The position numbers were made by a program, and so were the translations under genes. Shown here one piece after another: positions 1 through 12,444 of a stretch of 64,000 nt of DNA; the stretch's first letter is position 1, and each line of letters starts with the position of its first letter. Below the pieces are notes generated by a model. The model did no database searches and was not told the DNA's origin. It saw nothing but the letters and a program-made list of their open reading frames with translations. The DNA is from Nectonema munidae (taxonomy: Eukaryota; Nematomorpha; Nectonematoida; Nectonematidae), in the NCBI GenBank assembly GCA_030549495.1, contig JAUIRK010000536.1:868001-932000 (forward strand), written 5' to 3'.

Positions 1-30
1 TGTAATTCCTTGATGTCCATGATGATGTCT

Positions 31-303
31 TAGTGGCGAATCCAATGGGGGTTGGGGGCTCATGGGCTTAGCCCCCCCTATGAAAAATGGCTTCGAAAAT
101 TACCCTTACTAATTTTGCTTTTTCCTAAAACAATACTTGTTGGTAGTTGATTACGTTTATATCAACGATATGACAAGTCGAATTCTAAAAGACATAATAC
201 AGCTGTCGTATTCTCTGAAGACTTTTAGCAAAATTTCAAAAAAATTAAATAGATTTCGCCCCCCCCCCCCCTCCACTATAAGAAATGTCTAGATCCGCCA
301 CTG
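31..303. mobile_element. hAT MITE with perfect 8-bp target duplication
   Basis: The element starts tAGTGGCGAATCC and ends with the inverse of CAGTGGCGGATC. It is flanked on both sides by the 8-bp direct repeat TGATGTCT (23-30 and 304-311), the target-duplication length of hAT transposons. No coding capacity is visible. A run of about 14 C lies just inside the right end. Non-autonomous hAT; only the exact subfamily is uncertain. Confidence 0.85.
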
Positions 304-311
304 TGATGTCT

Positions 312-1689
312 CTAAATTTACCTGGCCTATATTTCTTGAAAACTACAGATATTTTAATTCTATTTTTCTCACGCTTAAACATATTTACAACGATATTATA
401 TTTTTTGCTTTATAGAAAATCCAATTTAACTATCCTTTATATAGCCGACACCATTTGTATTCGCATAGTGTGAACAGTGTTTCTTATTTTGGGGTAAAAA
501 TCTTATCACCTCCATTTCCTGCAGCTTACAAGTATGGATCCATGAATAATATTAATTGATGCATTTTCTTCAGCAAACGATTTAAAAGGCTGTGAGATAA
601 AAGAAGACTTAACCCAGTGGTTCTCAATCTCTTTACTCTCGGCCCCCTTTAATCATTTGTCTAAATTTAATCCCGCACACTTTCTACCCTCTTCCATTCT
701 CTCTTTCCAAAATTATATGCTTCAATTTGAAATTTTTTATATGGTGTAATAGAAAAATACACAGAAAAGATACAATTATTCTAAAAACTGACCACGATAC
801 CATATAACACTATTAGCAACTCAAAATACACACTACCAAGAATCCTATGTTTCGAGCGAAGCGAGAAACGACCACGGGAACGACTAGTATAATATATATC
901 TTACTAACGGACACTATTTTCACTGTCATTACTGTTCGCTATATAAAAGTTTTACTGTACTAAGGAAAAAAGTCTTTGACAAGTAGTATGCATTTTACAA
1001 ATATGTATTTATTTGTATTGTTCTGTTCAACATTATTCCAATCCAAATCCTAATCTTTTAAGATTAATCCCAATCTTAAAAGATTAGCAAAACATCGTTA
1101 TAAAAAAATTAAATTTTCTTAGATTAATAAAAAACTTGAATTTCATCGACTTGAAAGAAATCTGTCAAATATATACGATCATACACATGTGGTTGTATTG
1201 ATCATTCATCTAGTGTGGCCTTTTACGACAAGTGACCCGAAGTTATATGCGAAGTCTTCAAGTACACGGTCCAATGCGATAAGAACGAAGCAATATTATT
1301 ATATTTATACTAGTATTATCTGCTTACTGTGTCAATTGCTGCTAATAAGCATACTTCAAGTGTGTGATATACTTTTATCTCCTTAACATGGTGTTAGCTT
1401 TTGCATATATTTGCATTAAAAAAGCACTCAATGGTCAATTTGTTGTTAGTGAGTAAGATGATTTGTATGATATGAGGGAAACGAGTGGCGTTGTTGAAGC
1501 TATAGCGTCGCTATAGTGGAAGTCGCAAAACCAACACCAAGTTTAAGCAGTTAGTGAAACTAGACGTTGAACGGTATATTCCTGCGCTAATGCAGAGAAC
1601 TATTTAAGTTGGATCTATCGGAGTTTAGCTTGGCACTACGACTCTCCTTATTTACTCTTGTGAATTTGCGACAGAAACTTGATTTATGT
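312..1689. other. Gene-less stretch with a stray hAT end
   Basis: AT-rich sequence with only short shadow ORFs. CAGTGGTTCTCAATC near 614 looks like one hAT terminus without a visible partner. Nothing else could be supported. Confidence 0.5.
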
Positions 1690-1693
1690 TTAA

Positions 1694-1822
1694 CCCGTTA
1701 TCGGCCACAATAACCAGACGATATGTCATGTAAAGCAGAAGATTTGTATTAAAAAGCATTGATAAACGCACACGATTTTATTTTTGTAAAGTCGACATAT
1801 GTCAACTGTGGTCGATAAACGG
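1694..1822 (+). mobile_element. TTAA-flanked MITE, family A
   Basis: A 129-bp element between TTAA (1690-1693) and TTAA (1823-1826). It begins CCCGTTATCGGCC and its other end reads inward CCGTTTATCGACC, so the termini are inverted repeats. TTAA duplications and a C-rich terminus are the signature of piggyBac-type non-autonomous elements. The interior (GCAGAAGATTTG, GTCGACATATGTC) recurs at 28618, about 28825 and 34073. Confidence 0.8.
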
Positions 1823-2252
1823 TTAATTTTTTCGATGCTGATGGCTTCTCACCTATTTATAATTAGGCGCGTTTGACTAATTTATGAATATGCAACATCA
1901 TCTTTTGTGTTTCAAATATCACAGGTCTCCCTCCCACTTCAAATTATGTAAAATTGCTTTAGAAACATCAGTTATAAATTACTGATTAGTTAGATTTTAA
2001 TTGATACCGCTAATACGTTAAAAGTGTGATGACATGTACCATAATATCTCAAGGTCATTTGTGAATGTCGATTTTAGATAGTCATTGAAAGATGTCGTGA
2101 ATCTTACATGTTTTTCTTTTATGTTTCAACGTAAAATCTGTGATCTATTTTCTTCAACAAAATTTATTAAAATGTTGTTTCATGCGTGTGTATTGTAGTT
2201 TAGTGTCTTTCTTACATTGTATTCAAAAAGATTTTCAAATCATTGTCTATAA

Positions 2253-3960
2253 CAGGGCTTCTCAAATTCTAGATTGTCTGGAGCTCTTGATAAGATCGAA
2301 CATTGTTTGCGGAGCCATTATCAATTTAGGTTCAAATACGTCATTGGAAATTTTATTAAAATTTCATAGCTTGAAGAAAGATTTCAGAAAATTCTTCTTT
2401 CAAGATAATCCAAAACTTTGTGATTTCCGTTTCCTTAAATTTACTTTTCAAATCAATGTTTGCATAAACATCAATCAGTTCTTCTTTTTCTTTTAAAGAC
2501 AACGAATGCATATTCAGAGAATCAAGAAATGGGTTCTGAATCCGAAAATGTTATCAGTGTCGTAGACAAAATACTGTTTAACTAATTCAGCTAAAGCCGT
2601 TAAATGCTGAGAGATAGCAACTTTTATCCAAACAAAGTGAAAGAGGATAGGCGCATAAATTTCAAAAGCATTCATATTTTTCATCAAGAAGGCATTCTTT
2701 CCACAGAATGATTTTTCGTTGTAGTGCAAGGAGAATACTTGCCCTGAGCTTGAAAATAAGTAATTTGGTTGCCTTGCAATGAAGTGTTCGTTTTATTTAA
2801 GTTGGCAAAAATATCTGACATGGATACCCGTTTTTGCATAAAAAATTATTGATTCTGATTGCATCACAAGCTGTAAACTTCTTCGTGCAACTCATAAAAT
2901 CTTGCCAACACCTTCCCTCGAATTTCAGGAATGTAACAAAAACGCTTTATGCGTCTTTCCCACATCTTCACACAATAAACGGGAAATTGGGGAATTAAGT
3001 GGGGTTCATCATTTTTGTCACTTTTAAATCAGAAGGCATTTGTTTAATTGCAAGTGCATGTGGGTCGGTGTAAGAAGAGCAGTGAATGCTTTTGAGTTCT
3101 TATTCTTTATTTGAGCCAGAACTCCTGAATATTTCGTCAACAGTGTGCTGCAGTTCCATCTGTAGTACATACACTCGAGAACAGGTTTCCCATGATACAG
3201 CATGCTTTTTTAAAAAAGATGAAAGCAATAAAAATATATCTTCACCTTTTGTATGTGCTCTTATAAAGGTTTACAAAGGAGCCCGTTTTCTTCAGCTTTA
3301 AAATTATAGACGTAACGAAGAAATACGAGTAATATAGATGAGCCCGCGACGCCTGTGGATTCGTCCATTTGAAGTGAAAATACTGGACTTTGTCTTTGTC
3401 TCTTATTAATGACTCTTTTTGACAATATTCTGACATGCCACTAATATGCCCCAAAAATTGTACTATATATGGAAGATGCGCAGATTATATATTGTGGACA
3501 AAATTTTTGCCGATCAAACAACTGTCAAATAAATCTTTTGCACATGGGGCTTCATCAACTTTTAAGCTATATGTGAGGCTGGCTTTTTGTTCTCTCCGAA
3601 AACTAACTTTATAAGAAACAATAAGAGCACATCTGCACTGCCAAACGATTTAAAACTTTTCTTCTTTCTCTTAGTTCTTTGCTTTTATGTCTGAAATAAC
3701 TAATATATTTGCTTTTAAGTTGGCCTATATCTTTGCTTGGTCTCTAAGTGGTGTTGGAGCTTTGCTGCGAAAAGACTGCCATTTGAAAGAACAGTGCCAC
3801 ATTCTACACAAAGTCCATTTGCTTCTTCCTCATTAGCAATCCAGGTGAAGCCAAAACGCAAATAACTTTCATCATTTTTTCTCTTCTTAGAAACTTTGGC
3901 AGTTATCAAGTTTCGATGACGAACACAATGTGCTTGAAACTGGTTGAACCGCAGCTCCAC
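2253..3960 (-). mobile_element. Decayed hAT transposase with BED finger (ZBED5-like), copy 1
   Basis: Read on the minus strand, 3960-3715 gives a BED-type zinc finger: KKRKNDESYLRFGFTW, then CVECGTVLSN and KLQHHLETK, with the expected last His replaced by Gln. Further down, around 3400-3270, another frame gives FSLQMDESTGVAGSS and LVFLRYVY, the catalytic DEST-type block of this hAT group. Around 2680-2350 it gives HLTALAELVKQYF and an ELID-like C-terminal region. Several frames are needed and stops are present, so this is a fossil. A hAT-like end, CAGGGCTTCTCAAA, lies at 2253; the opposite end was not identified. The same family recurs at 20.95-21.9 kb and 63.6-64 kb. Confidence 0.75.
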
Positions 3961-4592
3961 CTACCTGCTTTAGTCGAAGTAGGCTTAGACTTACTTTAGT
4001 TTTTAATCATTTACCCATTTCTAAAAGTATAAAGCAGTTAACTTTTAAAACACAAAATTAGATAATCACATTTCTTGCATCCATATTAAAATTGTAAAAT
4101 ATTTAAATGCATAAAAAAATGATTCGTGGAGTCTCTGGGCTTCTTTCGGGGAGCCCTGGGGCTTCGCACGCCCAAGCAGTTTTATCTACACCAAAGCAAC
4201 AGCATTCAAAAACTAAATGTATCCTGAATTATTTTTTCAAAAATATTTAATTAAATATTTTTTTTTCAAAAAAAAACTTTCACCTCATAAACTGAGCTTT
4301 GTTCCTTTACAAATTAATTTTAAGGTAAACTTATAAAAAATTCATTCTTTAATTTTATTGAATTTTTCAGCTTTTTTCCATGAGTATCAAAAACACAACT
4401 TTAGACCAAAATGTTAAAGATTTTCCAACGTTGCGCAATAAAGAGAGAGAGTCTATGAATTTGAGAGTTCAAATCTACAGCCCTGTGGTAGTGGTGTACC
4501 TATCGCGGGCGAATCCTGGGTGGATTTTACTTTGGTCGCCCCTTGAAAACTTCTAATAAAAACTCAAAGCTCTGAAAAGTGAAAGATACAGG
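3961..4592. other. Gene-less flank of the BED hAT
   Basis: No coding signal. Around 4130-4170 there is a GC-rich patch containing TTCGGGGAGCCCTGG, similar in style to the terminal part of the related hAT at 21.86 kb; it may be the leader or end of the element. Confidence 0.4.
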
Positions 4593-4600
4593 TGTATAGG

Positions 4601-5042
4601 CAGTGGCCGTTGTAAGAGGGGGCAGGGAGGGCCATGCCCCCCCCCCCCCCCCCCCCAGTTTTTTGGCTGGACCCCATGTTGGCCCCTCCACATTAAATAC
4701 TTATTTTACTGGATTTAAAATTTACTCGAAACTTTTTATAATTTAATTTTTTTGAGTGGGTTTTGCATTCAGGGGAAGAAATATCTCTCTTATTTGGACG
4801 GGTGAATCTTAGACCAAGAGCACTCTTAATTTGAGGTCTCTGCTGGCATCGGAACCTTAGAGCATCACTCAAATTGATTATAAAAAACTAAAGTTTCAGA
4901 ATTCTAAATATCGATAAGTAATTTCCATGAAAAAAATTGATAAGTTTTAAATTTTTTAGTTTTTAACCTATTTCTTTACAACTTTTTAAAAACTTGGCCC
5001 TTGTTTGGCCCCCTCACTTTTGAAAATCTAAAACCGTCACTG
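4601..5042. mobile_element. hAT MITE with perfect 8-bp target duplication
   Basis: Begins CAGTGGCCGTTGTAAG and ends ACCGTCACTG, flanked by identical TGTATAGG copies (4593-4600 and 5043-5050). A run of about 20 C lies near the left end. No ORF. The duplication is perfect, so the boundaries are firm. Confidence 0.88.
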
Positions 5043-5050
5043 TGTATAGG

Positions 5051-5800
5051 TTAGGTATATATACAAAATAAGAAGAGGTAAGAAGCTCTTCTTGCTCGAG
5101 TAGTATGGGATCCTCTCTTACTCAATTTTTTTTGCATTCCAGGCATTTTTCTTCTTAAAATTGAAAGACAATGGAAACTTTTCTTCAAGCATATCCAAAT
5201 GGATATCTCTCTTTTCAAAAAAGACTATAAAAATGTAGCGTATTAAATATCATTTACAGCAAAGTTCATTCCTGTAAAATTTCATTTACACTAGCTATAT
5301 TATTCTTACTTTATGCAACAGCAAAAAATGAGAGAGGAAAACAATGAAGAAGTAGTTTGGAGAATGCGGAGGCTAGCGATGATTAAATTTATTTTTGACA
5401 TATTCCATTTATTACTGACAGATCTCCATTTCTTAGAAAGGAAGAAATGATGAACATGGAAAAGTGTGATGTTTTGAATTAGTGGATTCATCTGTTCCAG
5501 ATTTTGGCACGCACTGCTGCTCAAATAGGAAATCTCCTATTTTATAATATAGATCATATATATTTATAATGTTATATATAACTTTTTTTTTACTTTTTTT
5601 AAGAACATTTTTGTCTCGGTTTGATGGCTTTAAAATGCATGCCACCCTGATTTTAGGTTAAAAATTTATGTTAAAACGTGCATTTATCAAGGAATTGAAC
5701 CACAGGTTTTAAACGTAATACTAAAAATAAAATAGAGGAAACGTGAAAAAAACCGAATCATTACTAAAATGACATTAAAAAAATTTTTCCCAACACAATT
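5051..5800. other. Gene-less stretch
   Basis: AT-rich DNA with short overlapping ORFs on the minus strand that show no recognisable domain or codon signal. No repeat or RNA gene was recognised. Confidence 0.4.
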
Positions 5801-6178
5801 CTAAAGAAACTTTTGACAAATAAGATTAAGATAACCGCCTGCATGTGCATATATACTCGCTGGTGAACCTTTTGACTTGAGACCACCTGAGAGGCTGTCA
5901 TTTACCCAGATCATAACTTCATGATCGATCTTATTTACTGCCAAATAAATGTGAGCGTCTTTTGTTAGTCCATGTTTGGTGTCATCATTGAAATTAAAGT
6001 TTTCCAAAATTTCTAGAGGTTGGCATCTTGAAGTCCCATCAATCAGGTCTTCCTTTAAAGAATAAATTATGAAGCTTTTGACATGTAAAAACCTGGTTAC
6101 ACTTTGTGGCATTCTTAACATTGCTATTTTAAAGCAGTTACTCTGTCTTTGAATCATTCCAACTGCACAGAAGCACAA
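5801..6178 (-). CDS. Unrecognised 125-aa open frame, possible exon or relic
   Basis: An uninterrupted minus-strand frame of 125 codons with balanced amino-acid use, which is long for this AT-rich background. The middle reads NFNFNDDTKHGLTKDAH and YLAVNKIDHEVMIWV. A pyrimidine-rich TTCTGTGCAG precedes the codons for IQRQSN and could be a splice acceptor, so the first Met may not be the true start. No signal peptide or membrane segment is evident. I do not recognise a family. It abuts a plus-strand Tigger relic and may itself be transposon-derived; a host exon or a chance ORF are the alternatives. Confidence 0.3.
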   Translation of the reverse strand: MCFCAVGMIQRQSNCFKIAMLRMPQSVTRFLHVKSFIIYSLKEDLIDGTSRCQPLEILENFNFNDDTKHGLTKDAHIYLAVNKIDHEVMIWVNDSLSGGLKSKGSPASIYAHAGGYLNLICQKFL

Positions 6179-6199
6179 AAGGTACCTCCCAATTTCGCA

Positions 6200-6610
6200 G
6201 AATCGACGTCACTTCACCACATAAACATGTGCTCGCGTCCGTTATTTATGAACACAGCGTCCACGCATGGATGATGTTGTCCATACTCGAGGAGTGGTTC
6301 TACATGCATTTCGTTTTCGCCGTCCTGCGCTACCTACGAAACAATCGTCTTCCCGCCAAATAACTTCTCCTCAAAGCTCTGATTTCGAAAGACCCCATGA
6401 GCATCATAAAAAATTCCATCAGGCTTTACCGGCTACATTTGGTCAAGTCCTTCGCAGTAAGAGACGAGTGGAATCTTTCTGAATACCTCACAATGCTGAC
6501 AGTGAAAGATGTGATCCACATATGCGCCTACTCTTGCCAAGAGACTGTATCCAGGGATGCTGGCACAAGGCCCTTGAAGCTGCGATATTGACCACACACA
6601 ACGACGAAGA
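6200..6610 (+). mobile_element. Tigger/pogo transposase fragment (DDE C-terminal part)
   Basis: In successive frames the plus strand encodes WMMLSILEEWFYMHFV and VLRYLRNNRLPAK, like the AWMT..IFEEWF..HFVPEVR region of Tigger transposases. These are followed by EWNLSEYLTMLTVKDVIH and CWHKALEAAI, matching the (F/L)TVKDAI...CW C-terminal segment. The catalytic DNAP.H motif is not preserved in a readable frame. No inverted ends were seen. A decayed piece of a plain DNA transposon. Confidence 0.65.
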
Positions 6611-6611
6611 A

Positions 6612-7482
6612 TGATTTGTCTCTATTACAAATAGCGTAGTAAGTACGGGAACTGTTGTGCAGTGCGTCCTATTTACGCTAATTGCGCCCTCCATTTTTAT
6701 TGTCTTAAAATTTTAAAGCCATTATAAATCTATCCGCTTTGATGAATTGTTGAAAAATTTTTCTCAAAAATTCTACACGCTTCAACATTTTTAACAAAAT
6801 TTTTTTGCCTTTTAAGTTTAGGAGAAATTATAGATTTTTATTTTTTTGAAAAAATGTACCCCTTTGTGCCACCCAATTTTTTATATTTTCCGCTACACGA
6901 CTGACAGGAACATAATTGCACCTGGGAAACATAATTGTGCTGGTCACACCTGGCAACTCGTGCAAACAGGCGGACTTCTTCAACATCCGCGGTGATTTAA
7001 ATGAACTATGCACTTGTTTTTGTCAATCAAATGTGTTTATTTAATTTTCGCAATGCTGCGCTACCTATCCATATGTGCTACCGGACTTTTAGATCGTGAA
7101 AGGGCAGTTATTTTTTCGACTCCTGTGTATTTTATGCATATCCATTGGATTAGATTGTGCTTCTCTTTACTATTGTTCCACTCTAGAATGCTTTGTGTAA
7201 ATAAAAAGGGAAACATATGAAAAAGTTGCAGCTCTTATTATTATCTAGGGGTTGTTGTTCTTCATTAGATGAAATTTTCGGGTAGATGTTCTTTAATAGA
7301 TGAAATGAAGAGTGGTAGTGTTTTAGGAGAATAATTATAAGGTATATGGATGGGATATTTTTTTTATAAAAAAATCATAAAGCTGCTTTTTCAAGTCATA
7401 TATTTAACATTGTATGCCTAGAAAAAAAAGAGAAGTCAAAAGTTTAATATCAATAATCAGTTTAAGTACTAATTGAAGTATA
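6612..7482. other. Gene-less stretch
   Basis: No coding, RNA or repeat feature could be supported. Two short ORFs either side of 7010 are unremarkable. Confidence 0.4.
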
Positions 7483-7490
7483 TATATATC

Positions 7491-7767
7491 CAGGGTCGGC
7501 CTTAGGCCACTGCAACCTATGCAGCCGCAATGGATCCCGCGCTTTTCATTTTTCATTTTGATGATATATTGTATGATTTCGCTAAACGCAAGATTCGCAA
7601 AGTAAAGTTAATTTGATCGTCATTTTGTGTTAATGAAAAAGTAATAAAACAAATCCCTTTTCTTTTTTTCAAAATCTTATTTCTCACTTTTATTCTTTTT
7701 TCCTACTCACATTGGGTCCGCTTATTCCATTTTGCATAGGGCCCCGCGAATACTAGGGCCAGCCCTG
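7491..7767. mobile_element. hAT MITE with perfect TSD
   Basis: Starts CAGGGTCGGCCTTAG and ends CTAGGGCCAGCCCTG, giving inverted termini that match at 12 of 15 positions. The flanks carry identical TATATATC copies (7483-7490 and 7768-7775). No ORF of its own. The flanking sequence is itself TA-rich, but the final C is shared as well, so the duplication is credible. Confidence 0.85.
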
Positions 7768-7775
7768 TATATATC

Positions 7776-10700
7776 GATAGCTTGGCAAAGCTTCAGAGGC
7801 ATTTCCTATGCTGAAAGAAGTGTGACAAGTATATAGTATGTAAGGTTTTTAAAGTCTTAATAATTTTTTTCAATATTTTTTTCTCAAAATAGTTTTTGTA
7901 TGTGGGTTGAATTAAAAAAAACACATGGGTGAGATCTTCTTCAAGAAAATCTATCCGCGGTTGGTGTTCTTAAGTATGTGAATTGGGACTGGATCTTCTT
8001 CTTCAATTGTTACCATTAGGATGGAAGTTCTTCATATGCTCCAAAAAAGTTTTTTATTTCTCACTTAATTGTACATATGGTTGGATAAAACACAACGTGA
8101 TGCATGCAGGCCGCGCTTATACGGGAAATCGTTTATAACTTGGCTTCGTGACTTGGATAGGTGTTATAAGAGATCTACTCTGTAATCACCCAAATTAATT
8201 TATTTTCATGGATATGTTGAATCTAAATATCCAAAATTAATTTGGTTGGCTATAAAAATTCTATGAACTTTTTAAATATTATGCTTTTAATAATAATAAT
8301 AATAATAATAATCAGTAATGTCAAAATGTATATTTAAAAAGTTTATGAAATAATTTGAAATCTCTGCAATTTAAAATTTACATTTTGCCGTCAAATGTAA
8401 ATAATTACATTATAATTTATGATTTTTGAATCAATAAGTCAAAACCGAGAGTCAGGTGCTAATTTTGTCGACCCTCAAGATTTCAAATGACACTTCAAAA
8501 AGCCCAAAACTTGATAATGCAAGTATAATAAAGGTATGGAAGATTGGAATGAAATATCTATTAATTTTTTATTTTTTTTATTTTTTATTTTAATATCTAT
8601 ATAAAATATAGCTATCTAAAATTGCTCGATTAAATTTTTATTGATGACAAAGTAATACAAATAGATTTTGCGATTATAATGCGCACTGCCCCTCCCTCTC
8701 TACTCTTGGTACGCTACTGACCAGAGTGCATGGATCAATGAGTTAAATCCCCGAACAAGATCATCATATAAATGATATGTTTTGACAATTTTTTCTGGTG
8801 CTATGAATTTAATTTCTAATTTTGATTTTTAAGTTGCAAACAAAAAATTAAAATTGAGAATAAAAACTTTATTTTATTACATTTTAAATGCTTTTTCAAT
8901 AATTATAATAATAAAAATTCATTCAAATATTGTTCTTTTTAATTGCGATTCTGCATGTCTTTTGAATCATTGGGTTTTTATTCCTCCCTCTCCCCAGAGC
9001 CGTAAATATTCAAAATTTGGACCATGAGTGATTTGAGTTTGACATCCCCGCATTGGATAGATGTGTCTCAGTAGTTCATTATCCTACCATTATCCATCGT
9101 GCATTTAGGTATCGTTGCATTCGGGCATAGACAGTTGTGGCCTTGAACCAAATCGATCCGAAGATTGAAGTTTACAAACCAGATTTACAATTTGTTACGA
9201 TAATACAATTAGAGCTTTAAAATTCACTCCCAACACCTCTTGCCACGGGCTTGCAGATGCTCTGTGCAATAACCTCTCCTCTAAAGTACAAGGAAGTATT
9301 TCTTATTGCCTACCTACAAAGTGTACCAATAATTTCCCAAGGTCAGTCGTATTCTTGAGTCTTGTAAAATTTTGTTTCATTTGTATGTGGCGCATACATA
9401 ATATGCATTGAATGTTATATGCCTTACATGTGTATGATATAGCATTTTGTTTATTTTATCTGGTATTTTTTTTATCACATATACTTTTCCTACTTGAGAG
9501 TGTAAGTGATATTGCACACGCTATAGCGCAAATTTTATGCAGAAAAGAAGCTATCATCATCTCTTTTTTCCTTATTGCAAAGCAACACTTTTTCCCATCT
9601 TGCACGAAGTATCATTTTATCTGCAGAAGTCTTCCTCCTCCTCCAATACCCTTGAATCCTGTTCGCATTTAACATTTTCTTCCTGCTCAACTGTTAATAT
9701 TATTCCGCGGCTTCTTTCCATCTTTGGATCAATTTTAGGTACCCTTCAATGATATAATATATGATATTTTTGAGTTCTCACCTTCAAAATAATTTAGACT
9801 TAGCTTAGAAGTGATGAAAAAAACTAAAAACTAATTAAATATAAATAAAAAACTTATATATATTTTTCCTTTTGTGAAATGTTTATTTACGATGTTGCAT
9901 ATTTATTATCCTGAGTATATTCTAAGTATGCCTAGTAAATTTTTTTCGCGTATTTTGGTTGGTTAAAACAAAAAAATTATTCAATTTTTTTTATCCAATC
10001 AGTTGAAAGAGTTCGCGTAGCCCTCGTATGATAGAAATGACCATAACTTTTATGTACAACATTGAGATATATTTTTAAATACATAGAACACCTTGAGTAT
10101 GAATTTTCTGAAAAATTTTCAATTTTAGTTTGTTTTTGTTGTTAGACTTTTTCCATGAAAAACTGATTTTCGAATTGGCACAGCAAAAAAAATTAAATAA
10201 TCTCAGAAGATATTTTAATATTTGAAAAATTAGAATAAAATTCTAAAACTTCAAAAGCAAAACAATCTAAAAAATTTTATATTTTATTTTTATTATTAAA
10301 AAAAAAATGAATACTTTTTAAGCTAAAAATAATATTTATCTTCCAAAAATTTCTTGGCTATGATCACATTTATTTATAAGAGGACTTATGGAATAGTTTT
10401 TGAAGTGAGTGTTCAAATTTCTTTGTAAAGGAATTTGCTATCTCTCAAAGCTACTCTATGTAAGATAATGAAAAATTTGAATCAGGCCCTAAAATATCAA
10501 TTGACTTACTCTCCACTAATAGACTAATTAAACAATAATTAGGTTAATAACTAAACGTATTTATTGATTTAGAAACTAAATTTACTTATTAATTATAACT
10601 AATTTAGCAATTATAAACTTATACAAAAACTAAAGTAACTGAAAAATTTATTTACTGACAAATTAACTTAATTATAATGATGTTGGGTGGGGTTGAAGGA

Positions 10701-12081
10701 AATCTATAATAATAATAATAATAATTGATAAATTGTTTTGAGGAGAAGGTATTTTAAAAGAAATAAAAAGTTTTTTTCTTTGAAATATAGTAAATAATAA
10801 TAATCAATCTTTTATCTTGGAAGCAGTCAAACTAACCTTTAAAACTAATTTTAAAAAAAAATTGAGTACAACTTTCACTTTTTATAAAAAAAACTTTATT
10901 TTTTATTTTTTTTTATTTTTTTCAACTTTTTTAATTTTTTTAATTAATTTATTTATTTTTAATTTTTTTTAATTTTGAGTAAAACATGCAGAAAAAATAT
11001 AAATTCCTATCTTCGTGAATTGAATGGAACGTAAATATCCATTCTTAAGTTGAATGAATTTATGTTTTTTTTTGAATTGAACGAAATCTAAAAGGAACAT
11101 CATATGTGTGATGTAAGATGAAAGGTGAAATTTGAATCAAAAAGAAAGATCATTTGGACTTACCGAATTTCTAAGTTTTTGTTATTTCTAAAATTTTTTT
11201 ACTTTAAATCAGAGGAATATTTTATTCTTTTGTCCCATTTTAAATATTTTTCCTGAAACTATGTACTAAATTTTATTTTAAATATTTAAGACAATTAACT
11301 GTTGGGCGTTATTTCAACGTGCAGGAATTTTAAAGATACAAAATAAAACTGACCTTGAGTTAGTGTCTGTTAAAATTACTACCACCCTAGTTAATACCAG
11401 TTTAAAATGTCTTCCATTTTGACTAATTTAAATGAACACACACCTTCATAACTAACGTAAATTAAATGACCAAATGCGTATTGTATATGAAAACACATGC
11501 ATAATGTTCGTGAGCTAATTAAACCAAGCAAGAATCATACTCTAAATAAAAATTTTTATAGAATTTTCAGGAATTAAATTCTTTCTTTGTTAACAAATAA
11601 AGAAGAATTAAAGAAATTTTTTTTAAAAGAAGACCGTGAAACGGCAATGAACTTTCTGTATAAATTTAATAATTTATAGAGCAATCATGTTCAAATTTCG
11701 GTTTGCTCACCACATGTGGCTCTCGGTATTGTGAAATGCTGAATGCCTGCTCCTTTTAAAACATTGTCCATTTTTGCATATCTTTACAAATTCGATATTT
11801 TTCAACCTATTTCCTGACAAATGTCCATGTTTTGTATGAAAACATTATATATATTATGGATCTACATTTATTTTTGTCAGCAACTTTGTTTTAAATAATG
11901 ATATAGTAAATTAGTAAAATAAAAAAATGCTTGCGGTAGCTTGAATTTTCTTCTGATTGCAATCTTGTCAAAAAAACAAAAACTAAGCCACATGTTCAAA
12001 ATAAGTTAGATCAACTACTGGAATTTAACAAGATTAGAAAAGAAGAAAAAATTACGGTTAAATCTTGTACAAAATATTAGT
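7776..12081. other. 4.3-kb gene-poor stretch with microsatellites
   Basis: AT-rich. It holds an (AAT)n run near 8285-8312, another near 10705-10726, and long A/T homopolymers around 10850-10980. ORFs at 9412-9752 overlap in two frames and look like chance. No transposase, tRNA or exon was recognised. Confidence 0.45.
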
Positions 12082-12089
12082 AGTCGACA

Positions 12090-12436
12090 CAGTACCCGCG
12101 CAAAAAAAATTATTAGGGTAAGGAGGTGGTGAAGTGGGAATAAAAATTTACATTATGGAAAAAAATTATTATCTTATCAGAAGAGGGCGCTAAAAGTAGT
12201 ATATAAATTACAAAAACAAATTGTTATAAAGGCATTTAATCATTTTCAAAGAGTTTTGTTTCCAATATATGGCATAAATGTTCTCAAAGTTACTTGCACA
12301 GCTATATGTTTTTATAGTTTTTCTTAAGTTAAGACACTTGGGGCAAGTTGAAAATTTTCTGAGGGAGGGGGCAAAAAATTAAACTGAGGAGGGGGGGGGC
12401 ACTGGCCCCAAAAATATATAGGTAGTGCGGGCTCTG
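12090..12436. mobile_element. hAT MITE with 7/8 target duplication
   Basis: Begins CAGTACCCGCGC and ends GCGGGCTCTG, inverse termini of the hAT type. The flanks are AGTCGACA (12082-12089) and AGTTGACA (12437-12444), seven of eight matching. A G-run lies near the right end, as in related MITEs here. Confidence 0.75.
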
Positions 12437-12444
12437 AGTTGACA

